This document shows positions 46,286-59,800 of a stretch of 64,000 bases of DNA, in pieces. The notes under the pieces are model-generated. The model did not search any database. It was not told the DNA's origin and worked only from the letters and a program-made list of their open reading frames with translations. The stretch spans positions 51,283,172 to 51,347,171 of the forward strand of contig NC_058339.1 in assembly GCF_905475395.1 (NCBI RefSeq), written 5' to 3'. The position numbers and the translations under genes were made by a program. The first letter of the stretch is position 1. Every line of letters begins with the position of its first letter. This DNA comes from Chrysoperla carnea. Its lineage: Eukaryota > Arthropoda > Insecta > Neuroptera > Chrysopidae.

Positions 46286-47880
46286 TTTTAAATTTATTTT
46301 TCGAAAATTGATTTAAAAAGAAAACATTTACAGGTTTGGCAGAATGGTAAACATTCTAAACACATGCGTAGATATTATTCTGTTGAACTTGTAGCATAAT
46401 ATTGATGGAGCTATTGAATATAGACTGAGGGGCTCATATAAAAAAATGCCCATCTATGATCTTTGGTCTTCTCTTCCCAAGAGTAAATGTTATTCCAGAA
46501 TGATGAACAAATATTTATTTTTTACTTTGAACTAAAATACAAACCTATTTGTGGTCTGAGATTTGTTGTTTTCTTATTGCCGTTGATTTTAGCAGAGAAA
46601 TTATGCCCATTATGCATATTGAAGGCATTTTATAATTGAAGATAATGGATCACACTTAAATGCATTAATATGTGTATTAGGGGACTTAAATTATAGGTCT
46701 AATTGATTCTTGGACTCGAAAATGATTCTTTATGGTCTTATTATCAGTTAGTTGTAGCTTTAACGTCCTTTTGTTGAAAAGAAGACCACTAATGTCACAT
46801 AATAATGAGTCACCGATTTATTATTTGTTACCTACAGAACCAATTTTGATACTTATATTTCATTTTGTTATTAATTTTAGTTTTATTACAATGTTTTAAT
46901 CATTTATGTATTAATATTACCTATATTTATAAATAAATCTTTAAAATCCAGGCTATATTATTACATTAATTTATACAAACATTGCCGGAAAACTCAAATT
47001 AATAATGTCATGAAACGATATACATTTTAAAATATATTTCTACTATGGATTAATGGTAAGGAATCTGGTAGTCTAAATTGGAACTACTGAAAAAGCATTC
47101 CATTTCATTCCAGAATATTTTTATTGGCCTTTAAAAATGGTAAGAACTAAGAACAAGTATTGTCGTCTGGAAGTGTGAGTTAGAACTACCGATATTGGGC
47201 CCACATTTTGTTTTAATTAGTATGAATTATTATCGCCAGTTGGCGAGTTACAACTCCCAGTTATCAATCGACGCTGAATACGGCAACATCCCTTGCTTTA
47301 CAAAGCGTAAATTAAGATAGGAATAAGTATAAATAATCGATAAATATGTAATTCGAAGAATTAAAAAAACGTTTTTAGTTCATAGACAGACTTCAAAAAG
47401 TTTCCCTATCGAGTATTTGCTACTCGTTGTTTTTTTTATTTTACCTATATCTAATTTCAGCTCTATGATCGTTTTCATAAATTATTTATAAATATCGACA
47501 TATCAAATCCGTAATTATTCACTTATTCGTTGATAGAACACTGTAATATAAGAAGATTTTAGTGATTATTTGACAGATAAATAAGTATTAAACTAAAAGC
47601 AATTAACGTAAAATCATAATTTATTTAATTACAATTAATATTCATAAAATGTAATATAAAAACAAGTGTTTATTCGTAATTAAAATGTAAAGTTAAAAAT
47701 TATTTGTATCCTGAATTACAATCGGGTCGATAAATTGAGTTGCGCTCTCGACATCAACGACAAGCCTACGTTTATTTATAATTATAACCTAAATAAAACT
47801 CAATTTTCCTAGCTAATTATGTGTATACATATGTAAACAATTACCTTAAGATATTACAGTTTATTTACATTGAATTAATA
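46286..47880. promoter_or_regulatory. Shared upstream region of THOC6 and SRRM2
   Basis: About 1.6 kb separates the two divergent start codons and contains no recognised gene or mobile element. Both promoters and 5' UTRs should lie here. No TATA box or initiator could be assigned with confidence. Three ATG-TAA pairs (47649, 47684, 47831) precede the SRRM2 start, and only the last is close. Confidence 0.45.
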
Positions 47881-50800
47881 ATGTATAACGGAATTGGTTT
47901 ACAAACACCCCGTGGTTCTGGTACAAATGGACATGTACAAAGAAACTGGGCACTGGTTCGTACGAGTAAGGATAAAGTGAAATATCGGACAGAGGAAGAA
48001 ATTGCTGCTCTTGATGCTGTCGCAAATAAACAACCGAATCAAGAGATTCTTGATCATGAACGAAAACGTAAAGTTGAATTAAAATGTATTGAGTTTCAAG
48101 AAATTTTAGAAGAACAAGGGTAAGTAATTCATTTCGTATTTACTAGGTTGATTTAATTATTTTTAAGCACTACCAAACTTGTTTATTAAACTAAACTTTA
48201 AAACTCATGGATATTATGTAATAATTATCAATGTTTTTGGAGAGATTATGATTTTCACGGCTCCAAAATTTGAGCTTTTGACCCACTCCTACTTCTATAT
48301 TTTCAATGTTTAGGGTTTTTGATTTAGTTACCTGGGTTTTTGAGATTTTGCTTCTTGCTCGTTGATTGTAAATCTCATTACATTAAAATCGCATCAAATC
48401 GCGGTATCAATGAAATGACAATCGATGCACATAAAATAGCTGAGGCTATACGTACGTAAGTGGGTCTCTAGCGTGAATATAATATTTCCCTTTCCTGTAA
48501 TAGTGTCCCATTTTTTACCTCAAGGGCTAAAAGCTTCGGACCCCAACCAAGTCCACAAACTCAACCCAACCAACTCGTAATGGTAATAACCAGCTTGCAG
48601 TAAATTTAATAGTCACGCTAAAGTTTTCAGATAATTTATCTTAAAAAGTATTCACGCTGAAGACACGATTGTGTACGAATGTCTTATTGATTTTATAAGT
48701 AAAATGACAATTTCAATATAAATTCATGTTTAAAAATTTTGGATATTTCCATATAACATCATTTGGCTTAGATGAATAAAACGCTCTGCCTGGATAGCGA
48801 GAGACCCATTGTTCGAATTCCGGAGTGCAATGTAAATTTTTTTTCCTACATTATGCTAAATTTAATTTTGTTAATGGCTAGTCTTTACGCCATCAGTCGT
48901 TTACCCTACTACAATTTATTATTTTTGTCTATGTGTTGATAGAATTGCAGGGTTGCCTGTTCAATCATTAAATATGTAAATTGAACTAATGAGACATAAT
49001 TTTAATTTATGTAAATCTTAATCTTTGAATAAATTATGCATCATTATCAATTTGTTTACAAATAAATAATACCAACCATTAACGTGTTACTACAATTGTT
49101 TGAAATTATAAACGTTTTTTTCAATTAAAATCAACACAATTTAAAAAAAATTTCACATTGTTTTTTTCCTGGTCTTATTTTATAAAAAATACCTCGTACA
49201 AGGAAGTAATATTCATTTTTTTTAATACCTTACATGTATATATGAAATATATATCCAGGTATACTAATTTTAGTCTCAAGTTTATAACGCTTAGAAATAT
49301 TGATGATAATAATAAAATTTTAGTATAGGTGTTCATCGAATCACCTAATTAGTCCATTTCCGTTTCTCTGTCCGTCTATCCACCCGTGAACACGATAATT
49401 CAAAAACGAAAAGAGATACCAAGCTGAATTTTTATATCGTGCTCAGGGCGTAAAAAGTGAGTTTTTCGTAAATGTGCATCATAGGTCAATTGGGTCTTGG
49501 GTCTCTAGGTCCAATCTTATGAACCTTTTGAGATAGATCAAAAGTTTAAATGTAAAAAAATAAACAACTTTTGTTTGAAACATCCTTTCGTACACATTGT
49601 TAACCCGTGAGGGCGCACAATAGGACAAAACTCGGTGTCCATTTTCTCTAAAACTATAAAAGATAGGGAGTTGAAAATTTGCAGGTTGCTTCAACTTGTG
49701 GTCTTGTGAAACATTCTCGAACAACGAAAAAAAATCTAGAAAATACTTATGAAAATTTTCGAAAACCAAAACAAATTGGCCGCCATAATTGCATTAATTT
49801 TTTCAACCCTTCTAATTTATTAAAAATAATGCAAGCACTGACATTTAATATTTTCTATACAGGATTTTTCAACAATTAATTCAATCAATTGTTTGTTTTT
49901 ACTTGTTTTAAATAAAGTATTCGTTTATTGTTTCCTAAAGTAGCTTTCCAGCCGAAACATATAATTTAAAATTAACGGAAATAGGTAAAAAATAATTTTC
50001 AGTGTTGTAAGAATCAACTAAAAATAAACAAATGTAACTTTTCCCCTCAATATTGCTTTTTTTTGTGTACTAAACTACGAAATATCACGTGCCCTTAAAC
50101 TCCACTTGAAGGACAAAATTTTGTAGTTATAACTACGAATATAAATAAATAATAATATAGTCCTTCCAGTTGGATCATTTCAATAACCTATAAAGTCTAC
50201 TTAATTCAAAATTTGTATTTATTAAAATCTGATAGAAGCGTTGCTTGTTATTTATACACAGGGTATAAAAATAAAAGCCATTTTTCAACATTTCAATAAG
50301 TTAAACTCGTAGACATTTCATAGATAAATATTGCTTACATAGTTACATTTTCTATACAATCACACTTGTCATTCATATGAAATGGTTGGTTCTCTATTAC
50401 ATATGTATATATCATTCAACATAATATTTTAAGCTTACAAATAAATATTCATTTTCATATGAAAAATAGGTCATACGTATTTTATAAAACTTTTCTTTAA
50501 TATTTCCGTTCATAAGTAATTTTATATCTAAAATTACTCAAAATGTAGAAACAAGATATGAATATTAACTAACAAAAAGTTTTTATCAATTATTTTTAAA
50601 AACATCCTTCCTTGTGTAAAATGAACCATTTAACTTTACCAATATATGATGATGAATTTGTAATTACAGTACAGGGTGTGTTTTTATAAACTTAAGGGAT
50701 GTTTACATTATCAAAGAAAGTTCTTTGTCGAATTAAATTGATGGAATTAGTACAATTTGAATAGCTATAGATGGCAGTATATTAAAAATATAAAATCAGT

Positions 50801-53800
50801 TGGTTTTCTAATCAAATATTGGATCAAACCACTCAATAATCGTCCAATTTGTTGATAACAAAATTTTAGCCTAAAGAAATTTAAAACGGCGCGGCGAGTA
50901 TAAGTTCCAATTGGCTTTGAATCAAATATATGATCAAAACCATACAATAATCGTTAATTTTTTTGTCTTATATTTTCATCAAAATAACGCATTTTTTGGA
51001 AACGGTTAAGGAAAAAATGAGGCGAGGTTAAGGAAAAAATGTCAAAGGACAAAAAATGCTAAAAATAATTCAAAATATGAGATCCAGTAAAAGCCTGGTC
51101 TCGTAAAAGTCAGAGATGCACTTTTAATTTTCGACCTCCAAAGTCTTATTTATTCAATTATATATTCTACATACAGTGTTGCGAGATTATTTTGTTTAAA
51201 AAGTGGTAAATAGCACAAAAATAATACTTAAAATCGCTGAAATAATTTATTATTAAAATGAAAATATGCACCAAAGTGTGAAAAATGACGACTTTGCATG
51301 CATGCGTAAATTTATGCTACAATCTACTGAATGAATTGTAAAACTTTTTTCATAACTTTCAACAGGATGGCTCTTGATTTTGTACTAAAACTTCTCCTAC
51401 TTATCCTGTAGTTTATTAGGCAATATCTCGAAAACTGTACATTAAATAAGCGTGTTTTTGCTTAAATAATTTTTATTCTTTTTATGATTTATTTGGATCC
51501 GGTAAATTGTGATTTAATCGATAAACTTTTGGATTTTCTACAGTAATTACTAACCAAAAGTTTTTAATTTACAGTTCATTTATGTATTAGAGTAATATTT
51601 TCTAAGAAATTAGTCTGTAATCGATTTGTACAATCGCTCCTCTTGTGAGATTTTTCACAATATCTCAGATAAATCGTGTAATCATCAAATGAAACCGCTT
51701 TTTAGGTCAAAATTAACTTATGTACTGAGTTTTATGGAAATTTGATAGAATTTTTTTTGTTTTTTTTGCTATTAGTACTCACCTCTGAAAAACCGCAAAT
51801 AACTTTTTGCTTAGAGAAACTTTAATCTAAAGATTATAAAAAATTATGTTTATTTAACGGTTGGTCGAGTATTTTCTATAGAATTGCTCGATTTTTTATA
51901 TAAAGTTCTTTATTTTCGAGAAATGAACCGTTTTCATAAAAATGTTATACTTCTTAGATTTCTGTAATTTTATTTCATCACACTCATGAGTATTTCAAAT
52001 ATCCAAAAAAATTGGACTTGCAGCCCAATATCCTCAATATCCATCATTCAAATAGCCTAATGATTCGATACACATCAAGTTTTTTATTTTTATTACATAA
52101 ATATTTTATAGTATGTGACAATGTATTACTTATTTATACTTATAGGTATTCTAGATATTAAAATGTCATTTGATAAATATAAAAACAATCAATAGTCTAA
52201 TCCACGTATGTAATTACAAAATAACGAACACACCTGGGCTATCTAGATAAAAAAAAATTATTGGAAAACATTGTTCCATCACCAAAATTGATCACTGATA
52301 TTAACATATTTTTTTTATCAATCGAATGACTATACATTAAAATTAATGTAATCGATAAAGGGCGGTGTACTTTGTTAGGACTTTTAGTACGGAAAGAATT
52401 GAACATTATTTAGTTTTTTTTCCAAGTACTGTTTTATAATGTTAATCGAGAGAATAAAACCGAAAAAACAGTCCTACCCAGGAATTCACTCCACGCCAGT
52501 TGATTTTTATGGGAGTCGATAGAAAATGTTTGTATGAGTGTATTCAACAAAGTCTTATTTATGCGAACTAAAGTTTTTTTCGATTTACGCCCACAAAGTG
52601 GGACAGAAACACCCTATTTCCGGACACCATATTCTTTTTATTTAATATTTAAAAAAATTATTAGATTTTATATTTTGAACAATTACAGGCATTTTTTATC
52701 TTTGACATTTTTTTATTAACTTCACCGTTTTCGGGATATAAACATTTGGAAAGAAAATGTGTATTTTCGCCGAAAATCCTTTATTGAGGAAAATAAAGAT
52801 TATTTTGTGGCTCTGGTTAAAAATTTGATTTGAGGTCTCGAAACATTTTCCACAAGCTCATAAAAATCTACTAGCGCAAAATCGATTCCTGGGTCAAATA
52901 CCTTATTTCCTCCACTATATTTAATCTGCTTAAGTATATGCTTTTTGTATGTTATCTGCTTAGAAGGGAAAAGCTTTGGTAAAATGAAATAAATAAATAA
53001 ATTAAAGGAAGTATTAAGGCCTCCATACATTACGTAGTCGATTCGCCAACATGCTTGCGACCATGTTGGTAGACAATGTTGGCTTTTAAATTTAATAAAT
53101 CTGATATTTGTCTATCTCTTAAAAAATGGTTTTTCCCCAATTTTAGTAATACTGATTATAAATGGTCATTTTTATCCAAAACAATTCAAAAATCTTCTCC
53201 ATTGACGAATGGTTTGTGATAATGCTTAAAATCCTGTTAAGAGCGATAGGAACTGTTTTAGACAATATCTCGAATCTATTAATCTTATAGACTAATAGAG
53301 GGTATTTTTGATTTTTTAAAGTCAAAATGACCTTACAAACAGAGTTTTATAGAAATCGGAAACAATCAAATTTTTTCGATTTTTTCAAAACGGTATTCAT
53401 CTCATTGTGCAATGGACTGGATTTTTGTTTGTTTTTTGGAATGAGTTGACCTATTAAAGTTAATTTTATGAAAATCGAAAATAAAAAAAACTTCCATTTT
53501 AAAATAATACTTAAATCAAAGAAACAATCTTTCTTAAATAGATATTTTTTCTTACAAAACAAATATTCGATATAATTCTAAGACATGCTACATAGTTCGA
53601 CAACATAACATTATGTTCGACTAAACTAAAATAATGATAAAACACAAACCTACAAACATCATTATGGACACGCAGCTGAGTCAGCCAGAGTGTAATAACT
53701 TTTTAACTATTCACGAATAGGGTTCATTTTAAATAGCAGTTACCTTTACATATATATAGGTCGATGGAGTTGCTTGACTGTTTTCAAATAAATAATTCTA

Positions 53801-56800
53801 TGTCTTCGAGTTGGCTATCACATACCTACCTCATTGATAGATAGATACCTTATACAAAAATCAATTCATTATAATGTGGATCTTATCATTTGGTAAACAT
53901 ACACACATAATGACCCTTTATTAAAGGGTTAATAATTAGATATTGATTATATTATTTCGAATGACATTACTGTGTTACCATGTATTGTCTTCATTTCTAG
54001 TCCCTTGTTGCCCGTTCTAGGTAATCTATTAAAATATTTTAGAAAAACTACACACCTCAAAAACTTTACATTTATTTCATAGCGAATTCATTTTTATAAA
54101 CAGTACAAAAAAACATGACGATTATTAAAATCATGTTCACAATCAAATTATTATTTATTAACAAATTTTTTTGAGGTAAATTTAATATGATTTATTATTA
54201 TTTTGTTATGTGCAGATATCCACAAGAAACAATCACAGCTAAAGTTGAAAATTATCGTACTATGCTGATGGGACATGGAGCTAAGCCGGATGTACCACGA
54301 GATCAATGGGGTAGAGTTGCGTAAGTAATTTTCATACCAATTATTAAGTATTTAAAAAAATAGAGACCATTTTATATAGAGACTATTTTAACAATTGTAG
54401 CCCCTGCGTCGGGGGCTACAATTGTACATGCACACGGCATGTCCTTTTATTTGATACCCCACTTGGATATGTTTGAAAATATTTCATTATTCATTCTCAC
54501 TTCCAACCATTTGTGATTCCAAGATTGAATGCAGGCCCGAGATTTCCGAAATCGATGGTTCGATTCCCGCGTGATTGAGAATTATTTGTTTACATTGGGT
54601 AATGCTGCTCTAAAATTTGGCAGCGTTACCCGGCTCTACGATTGTTAAAGATTGTTCAGATATATTATTTAAATATCAAAATAAGCAAACGCTTGTTGGC
54701 CAGCTTACTAAAAATGGATAAACGTATGTAATAACTACTTATCATTATACATTGAACAATTTATTGATAGGCAAATTCTTATATAAGAAAAATCTCGGTA
54801 GTGAAGCGTTTTATTTCATGGGGTTCGGGAAATTTTATAATACCCCTAAGCTATAAATGAACAAACGTTTCAGCTTCATATACGATACTCAATGATCCAC
54901 CATCTTCAAAATTCAATTTTTTCAGTCTGAGAATTATCGTCTCACTTTCTTTTAAAGCAATTTAAAAGTAAAAATTTAGTCAAGGAATTTTTAATTATTC
55001 AACTGGAAAAGTCAAGTAATTTTATTTTGGAAAAACAATGGCTGCCAAAAAGTAAAACTTGGAACGAATGGTTGATTTTATCAAACACCGTGTAAAATCA
55101 TACCACGTAGAAAAATTGTAAAAAAACTTTATCAAAGTTGCTATATCAGGTTAGAGTGGCTGTCCACTCTATAAATTATAAATTCAAAGTTGCTAAGACG
55201 TAAATTTTTTTTATTAAAAATTGCAAATATCTGGGCAATGATTTTATCAAAAAATCATAATGGTTTTGTTAAAAAATAAAATATTTTCAATTGAAGAAAT
55301 TTTAATAAAATAAAAAAGCTTTTTTTTGATTTCTCAAGAAAGTTGGATTGACAAGTTTTGGATTTAATTTAAAAATATTTTCAATTTGATGCATAAAAGG
55401 AAATAAAAAGAGAAAAATAAATGTTTTTCCAAAAAAAGGGTGTGTTTGTAAAAAAGTATTTTCATTAATCATTCTCTATAAATAATTATTTTTTCAAAAA
55501 TAAAACAAAATAAAAAAAGTATTTTTAGGAGGAAATACTTAATGTAAATGATATTCAAAAGAGGTTTGGCGGGTTGCGGTGATTACTTATTTCCCTTATT
55601 ATAAAATACACTAAGCTTGAGCTTAGTTCACCACTCACCTACCACCGTTTAATCGATTCTTGCCTATGACGCGGCATTTGGTTACCCTACCACTTTTCAC
55701 CATACATATACACACATATGTACAACAATGTATTTCACCCCCTGTAATTTAATGTCTAGTGAATAAAACCAGTGTCGTGCATATTTATTTATTCATAAAA
55801 TTTTTTGTAGGGGTTGAAATATCTTAATTATGAAATACAATTAGTAAACACTTTCAACAACAAAATATATAAATTATCGAATTTTTCAAGAAAACAAACT
55901 ATTCAATAAAGTTTCAACCGACCACATTTTGGATAATTTTTTACTTTGGAGGAGTGCTTGGCACTCTTTTCTCATTTTGCAAATTTTGCAACTGCATATT
56001 TATAAATTGTTTTTGTGTTCTCTCTTTTTAAAAGACTCGTCATTGAGCGTGACTAATTTTCGCATGAAAAATTTACCCGTTTAAAAAATACTCCTGAACG
56101 TCAAAGTACAGGTTGTTGGTGGGTAACCCGTTAGGATATTGTTTAAACTAATTATTTTCAAACAAATAAATAATATTGATCGAATCGCTCCAGAAATCTG
56201 ATCTGAAATTTTATCATATAAATGGGGTCAAAATTAACAAAAAATGTTCTTAAACATTTTTCTCTAAACCCTCACGTTTTTGAGTAAAAAATTCGAAAAT
56301 TTGAAAAACGTCATTTTTACGATTTTCATGCCCCAAAAAGTGTATGAAAAAATCAGATTTTTAATATGTGTTTATTTGTAGTGTAAAGCTTCCTCAACAA
56401 TAGTGCACGCGCGAAAAACCACATAAAAAACAATTTTCTGTTCTATACATGCTAGAATTAACAAAAATTTTGAAAAATTTCATTTTCCACAGCACAATCT
56501 CTCGATAAAACGGAAAAACCTTTTTTTCGATTATATATTCGATATTACGACAGCTTTTTGTTTTAATAAGAAGTTTTAAACGTTCATATTTTGCGTACTT
56601 CTAAAGATTTTCAAAAACCAATTTCACTTTTCTGTCCATGCAATAAGAATACTTCACCTGGAGGTATAAACAAAATTTAGTCATTATCCCTATTGTAACA
56701 TTATAAATCATTAATAGCAAAACATAAAAATTCTTACAAAGTTTAATAAGTAATTTCTTTTTTAATTTTATTAAATAATTATAATTTCAAGTTGTTTATT

Positions 56801-59800
56801 TACCTTTCTCTCTAAAACTCTTCACTTTTTGTTTTACTCATTAATAAACTTGATATTTAGGATACCAAAACCATATTAAATATCGAATTTTTTTCTCATT
56901 CAACTAAAAATGGTGTTAAGACACGTTCGGGCACATCAAAACATTTGCATTCGCTAATAATGATTTGCGTACGTTATTCTAAATTTATGAGGGTTCGGTG
57001 AAAAATATAAATCAATAATATTTCAAAATAATAACTATTTTGTTTTACATTTCCAAATACTACTTCCCTTTTATAAAATACTTTATTGCATGCAATAGTT
57101 TCTATCACGTAATAAAAGTTGCAACATTTTTTTTTTTTTTTTTGCATACAAACTTTATTACTACAAGAAATTCACGGTTTTGACCATCACTATGGTCATA
57201 TTTTCCCCTCATTTGATGCTTTTTATTAGAATAGGTTTTTTGTTTTTCCATGTTAATGGAAACATATATACAAACACGGGAAAGGGGGCTAATTAGTTGA
57301 CACAGCCAAAAGGCTCTTAAAAAATGGCCAAAAATTGATATTTCGGTACAAGCGATTGAAAAAGCGGCTGGGTTGCCATCTCAAAAGACTTTTAAAATAC
57401 ATAAGTCTTAATTTTCGAAGAAAATATGACTAAAAATTATTGTTAATTTGATAGTTATTTATTCTATAGGCATATTCCACGGCATGACTCATATTTACGA
57501 AGGTAATCTATAAGGTTTTCTAATAGTTTAGAAAAATTAAATAATTTAAATTTTAATAATCACATACTGTACCACCACTGAATTAGATAAAAGATGCTGG
57601 GGCAGTATCTAAAAATTGGAAAACGCATGCGTTTAAATCTCTCTAAAATAGGATGTAAATGTTGATTGTTCATTGTTGTAGAATTTCCTTTAATATATTT
57701 TTTAAATATACACCCATTTTCTTTTTAAATGTATTATAAATAATAAAAATTATGTGTTTTCCAAAATATTTATAAAATAAAAATAATAAATTATCACAAA
57801 TATTAAAATTATATTCTAAATAATAAAAATGTTTCCCATTAAAATATATGTAAAATATTTATTGCTAGTGATAGAAAATGTAAGATGAAAAATATTACGA
57901 TACGCACAGTGATTGCTAGAAAAGTATTTAAAGGAATGTGATATGTGAAAATCCTTTAAATAAACATATTCAAAATCAAATATGTCTTCCTATGTAGAAA
58001 ATATCTAAATATTTGATATTACACTTTTTGAAACTAAGTCTTCCATTTTTATATACATAAAAAAAAAATTATTGTTAAAAAATGTTATATCGTGGTACAA
58101 ATCAGCGGACAAGAAATACAGTCGAAGAACGTATAAGTTTTGAACGATTATGGCGGGGTGCCATGCAAGCACTTGGCGAAGGTCGTCATCATTTACGCCC
58201 CATACGATCAACACATCATATATCGCCCGATCAATATTTAGTAACATCACGCACAATTCCACCGCCGACGGCTGCAACTCCATGTTGTTGTCATTGCGAA
58301 TGTTTATTTTCGCGAGCTGCTGTAGCCGCTTCGGCTGATTATATTAAGAGTACAAATGAAACTAATCCACAATGTTTAAATGTTAAGTTATATAATGTTG
58401 AGCACAATAAGCGGTTACCGCAACGTAGTCAAGCTTTACGTTCTGTAGTCAGGTTAGTAGCTACCACACACAAAAAATAAAATAATGTAAAAGGCCTTTC
58501 CCTCTGCACCCAAGATGGTTTATTAAATACAATTGAATAATGATTCTATTTCTGTGATGGAAAATGAAACTTAAATTTCTACAAAGCCCTCCTCTTAATC
58601 AAAATGACAATCTATTTACCCACCCACCCTGCACAATGACAGAGAGATACTGGCACATGGGATAACGTTTGAAACTTCAAGTTAAATCGGGAAACACGAA
58701 ATTTCTAAATGCAATATTTATAAACCTTAATTAACCAAAACTTCTTTATAATCGTTTTAAAGGTCTAGCACATTTGCCAGCCAGACTGTGATCTGAGCCT
58801 TGTTTAAAATTCGGACAATTTGTTTATGTGATCGTAGAAATGTTTTCGATTAAATTAGCTATTTGTTCTACCTTTTGCTTTATGAATAACAAGAAATAAA
58901 AAATATAAACAAAAAAACGGTCTCTATTTTGTAATCTGAATGTATATTTTAAGAACAGAATGTTAATAAAACATTCCTTTTTTAGTGTTACAGAAACTCA
59001 TCAAGTTGCCGAGGCACAGCAAGAGAAAAATGCAAAATTACGTGAAGCATTTGGTATATCAGAATATTTTGTTGAAGGTTCTAGTTTAGATCCGACACGA
59101 CAGGCAAAAGAAGAACTTGCTCGATCAGCGGCAATCGGAGCAACAGTTGGCGCATCACCGTCAGCAACACCAGCTAAAAAATATGATTTGGTTCGTACAC
59201 CGAGCCCAGAAAAGGAAAATCGTGATCGTAAAAAGAAAAAAACTCGTGAACGTGATAGGTAAATATACATTTTTCAAAATATAATTTTCATTTAACAGAC
59301 TTTCTTACGCAAATGTTTCAATATAAGCAAGTAATATTTTTTAAACTGCCTGTGCTTCCGAAACGTATTCATGATAGATTAAACCACTAATAAGAATAAA
59401 ATAAGGAAAGGAATATCTAACACTTGAATATTAAATGACTTTATCGTGTTTTTTTCCGCTTCTCGAATGCTTTGTAACCTTTTCTAACATTGTTGAGAGT
59501 GATGGACACACGAAGTGTCTTATTTCACAAAATTTGAGGCAAAATCTTCTTGCTCCAGTCATTTCGTTCCTTATAAAAATCGTGATTCGCACTACGGAAG
59601 TGCGCTCATTTTAGGTATAAAAATTAAAGAAAAAGCTCTAGATGAAAAAAAAACTTTTATTATTATCACAGGCTTTTCAAATTATAAATTTTAGATACTT
59701 TTTTGACTGAATGCATATTTCATGTGAATCTTTTTATTTTCTGTTATAGCTCGTCAAGTGATGAACCAAAAAAGGAGAAAAAGAAAAAATCCAAAAAATA

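Larger units (their letters stand above)
48120..54215 (+). other. SRRM2 intron 1
   Basis: This 6.1-kb intron starts GTAAGT and ends TTATGTGCAG. It contains a tRNA-like SINE piece at about 48765-48960 and the dispersed repeat 49235-49925. Open frames within it (for example near 49479-49879, 50765-50947 and 52534-53562) have no motif. No nested gene was supported. Confidence 0.7.
54321..58985 (+). other. SRRM2 intron 2
   Basis: This 4.7-kb intron opens GTAAGT and ends TTTTTTAG. It contains repeat pieces at 54384-54500, a tRNA-like SINE at 54505-54650, short dispersed repeats at 56578-56700 and 57375-57440, a T-run near 57127-57143 and the coding-like segment 58082-58452 described separately. 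Confidence 0.7.

Noticed and set aside
47821-47880. Extended SRRM2 N-terminus upstream of 47881
   Set aside because: The upstream frame has no ATG, and the protein from 47881 begins with the conserved MYNGIGL start.
58005-58283. Minus-strand open frame opposite the 58082-58452 segment
   Set aside because: Codon use and the splice donor favour the + strand, and the minus peptide has no recognisable features.
59001-59270. Minus-strand open frame rich in Ser/Phe
   Set aside because: It is antisense to SRRM2 exon 3. The + strand is conserved coding sequence.
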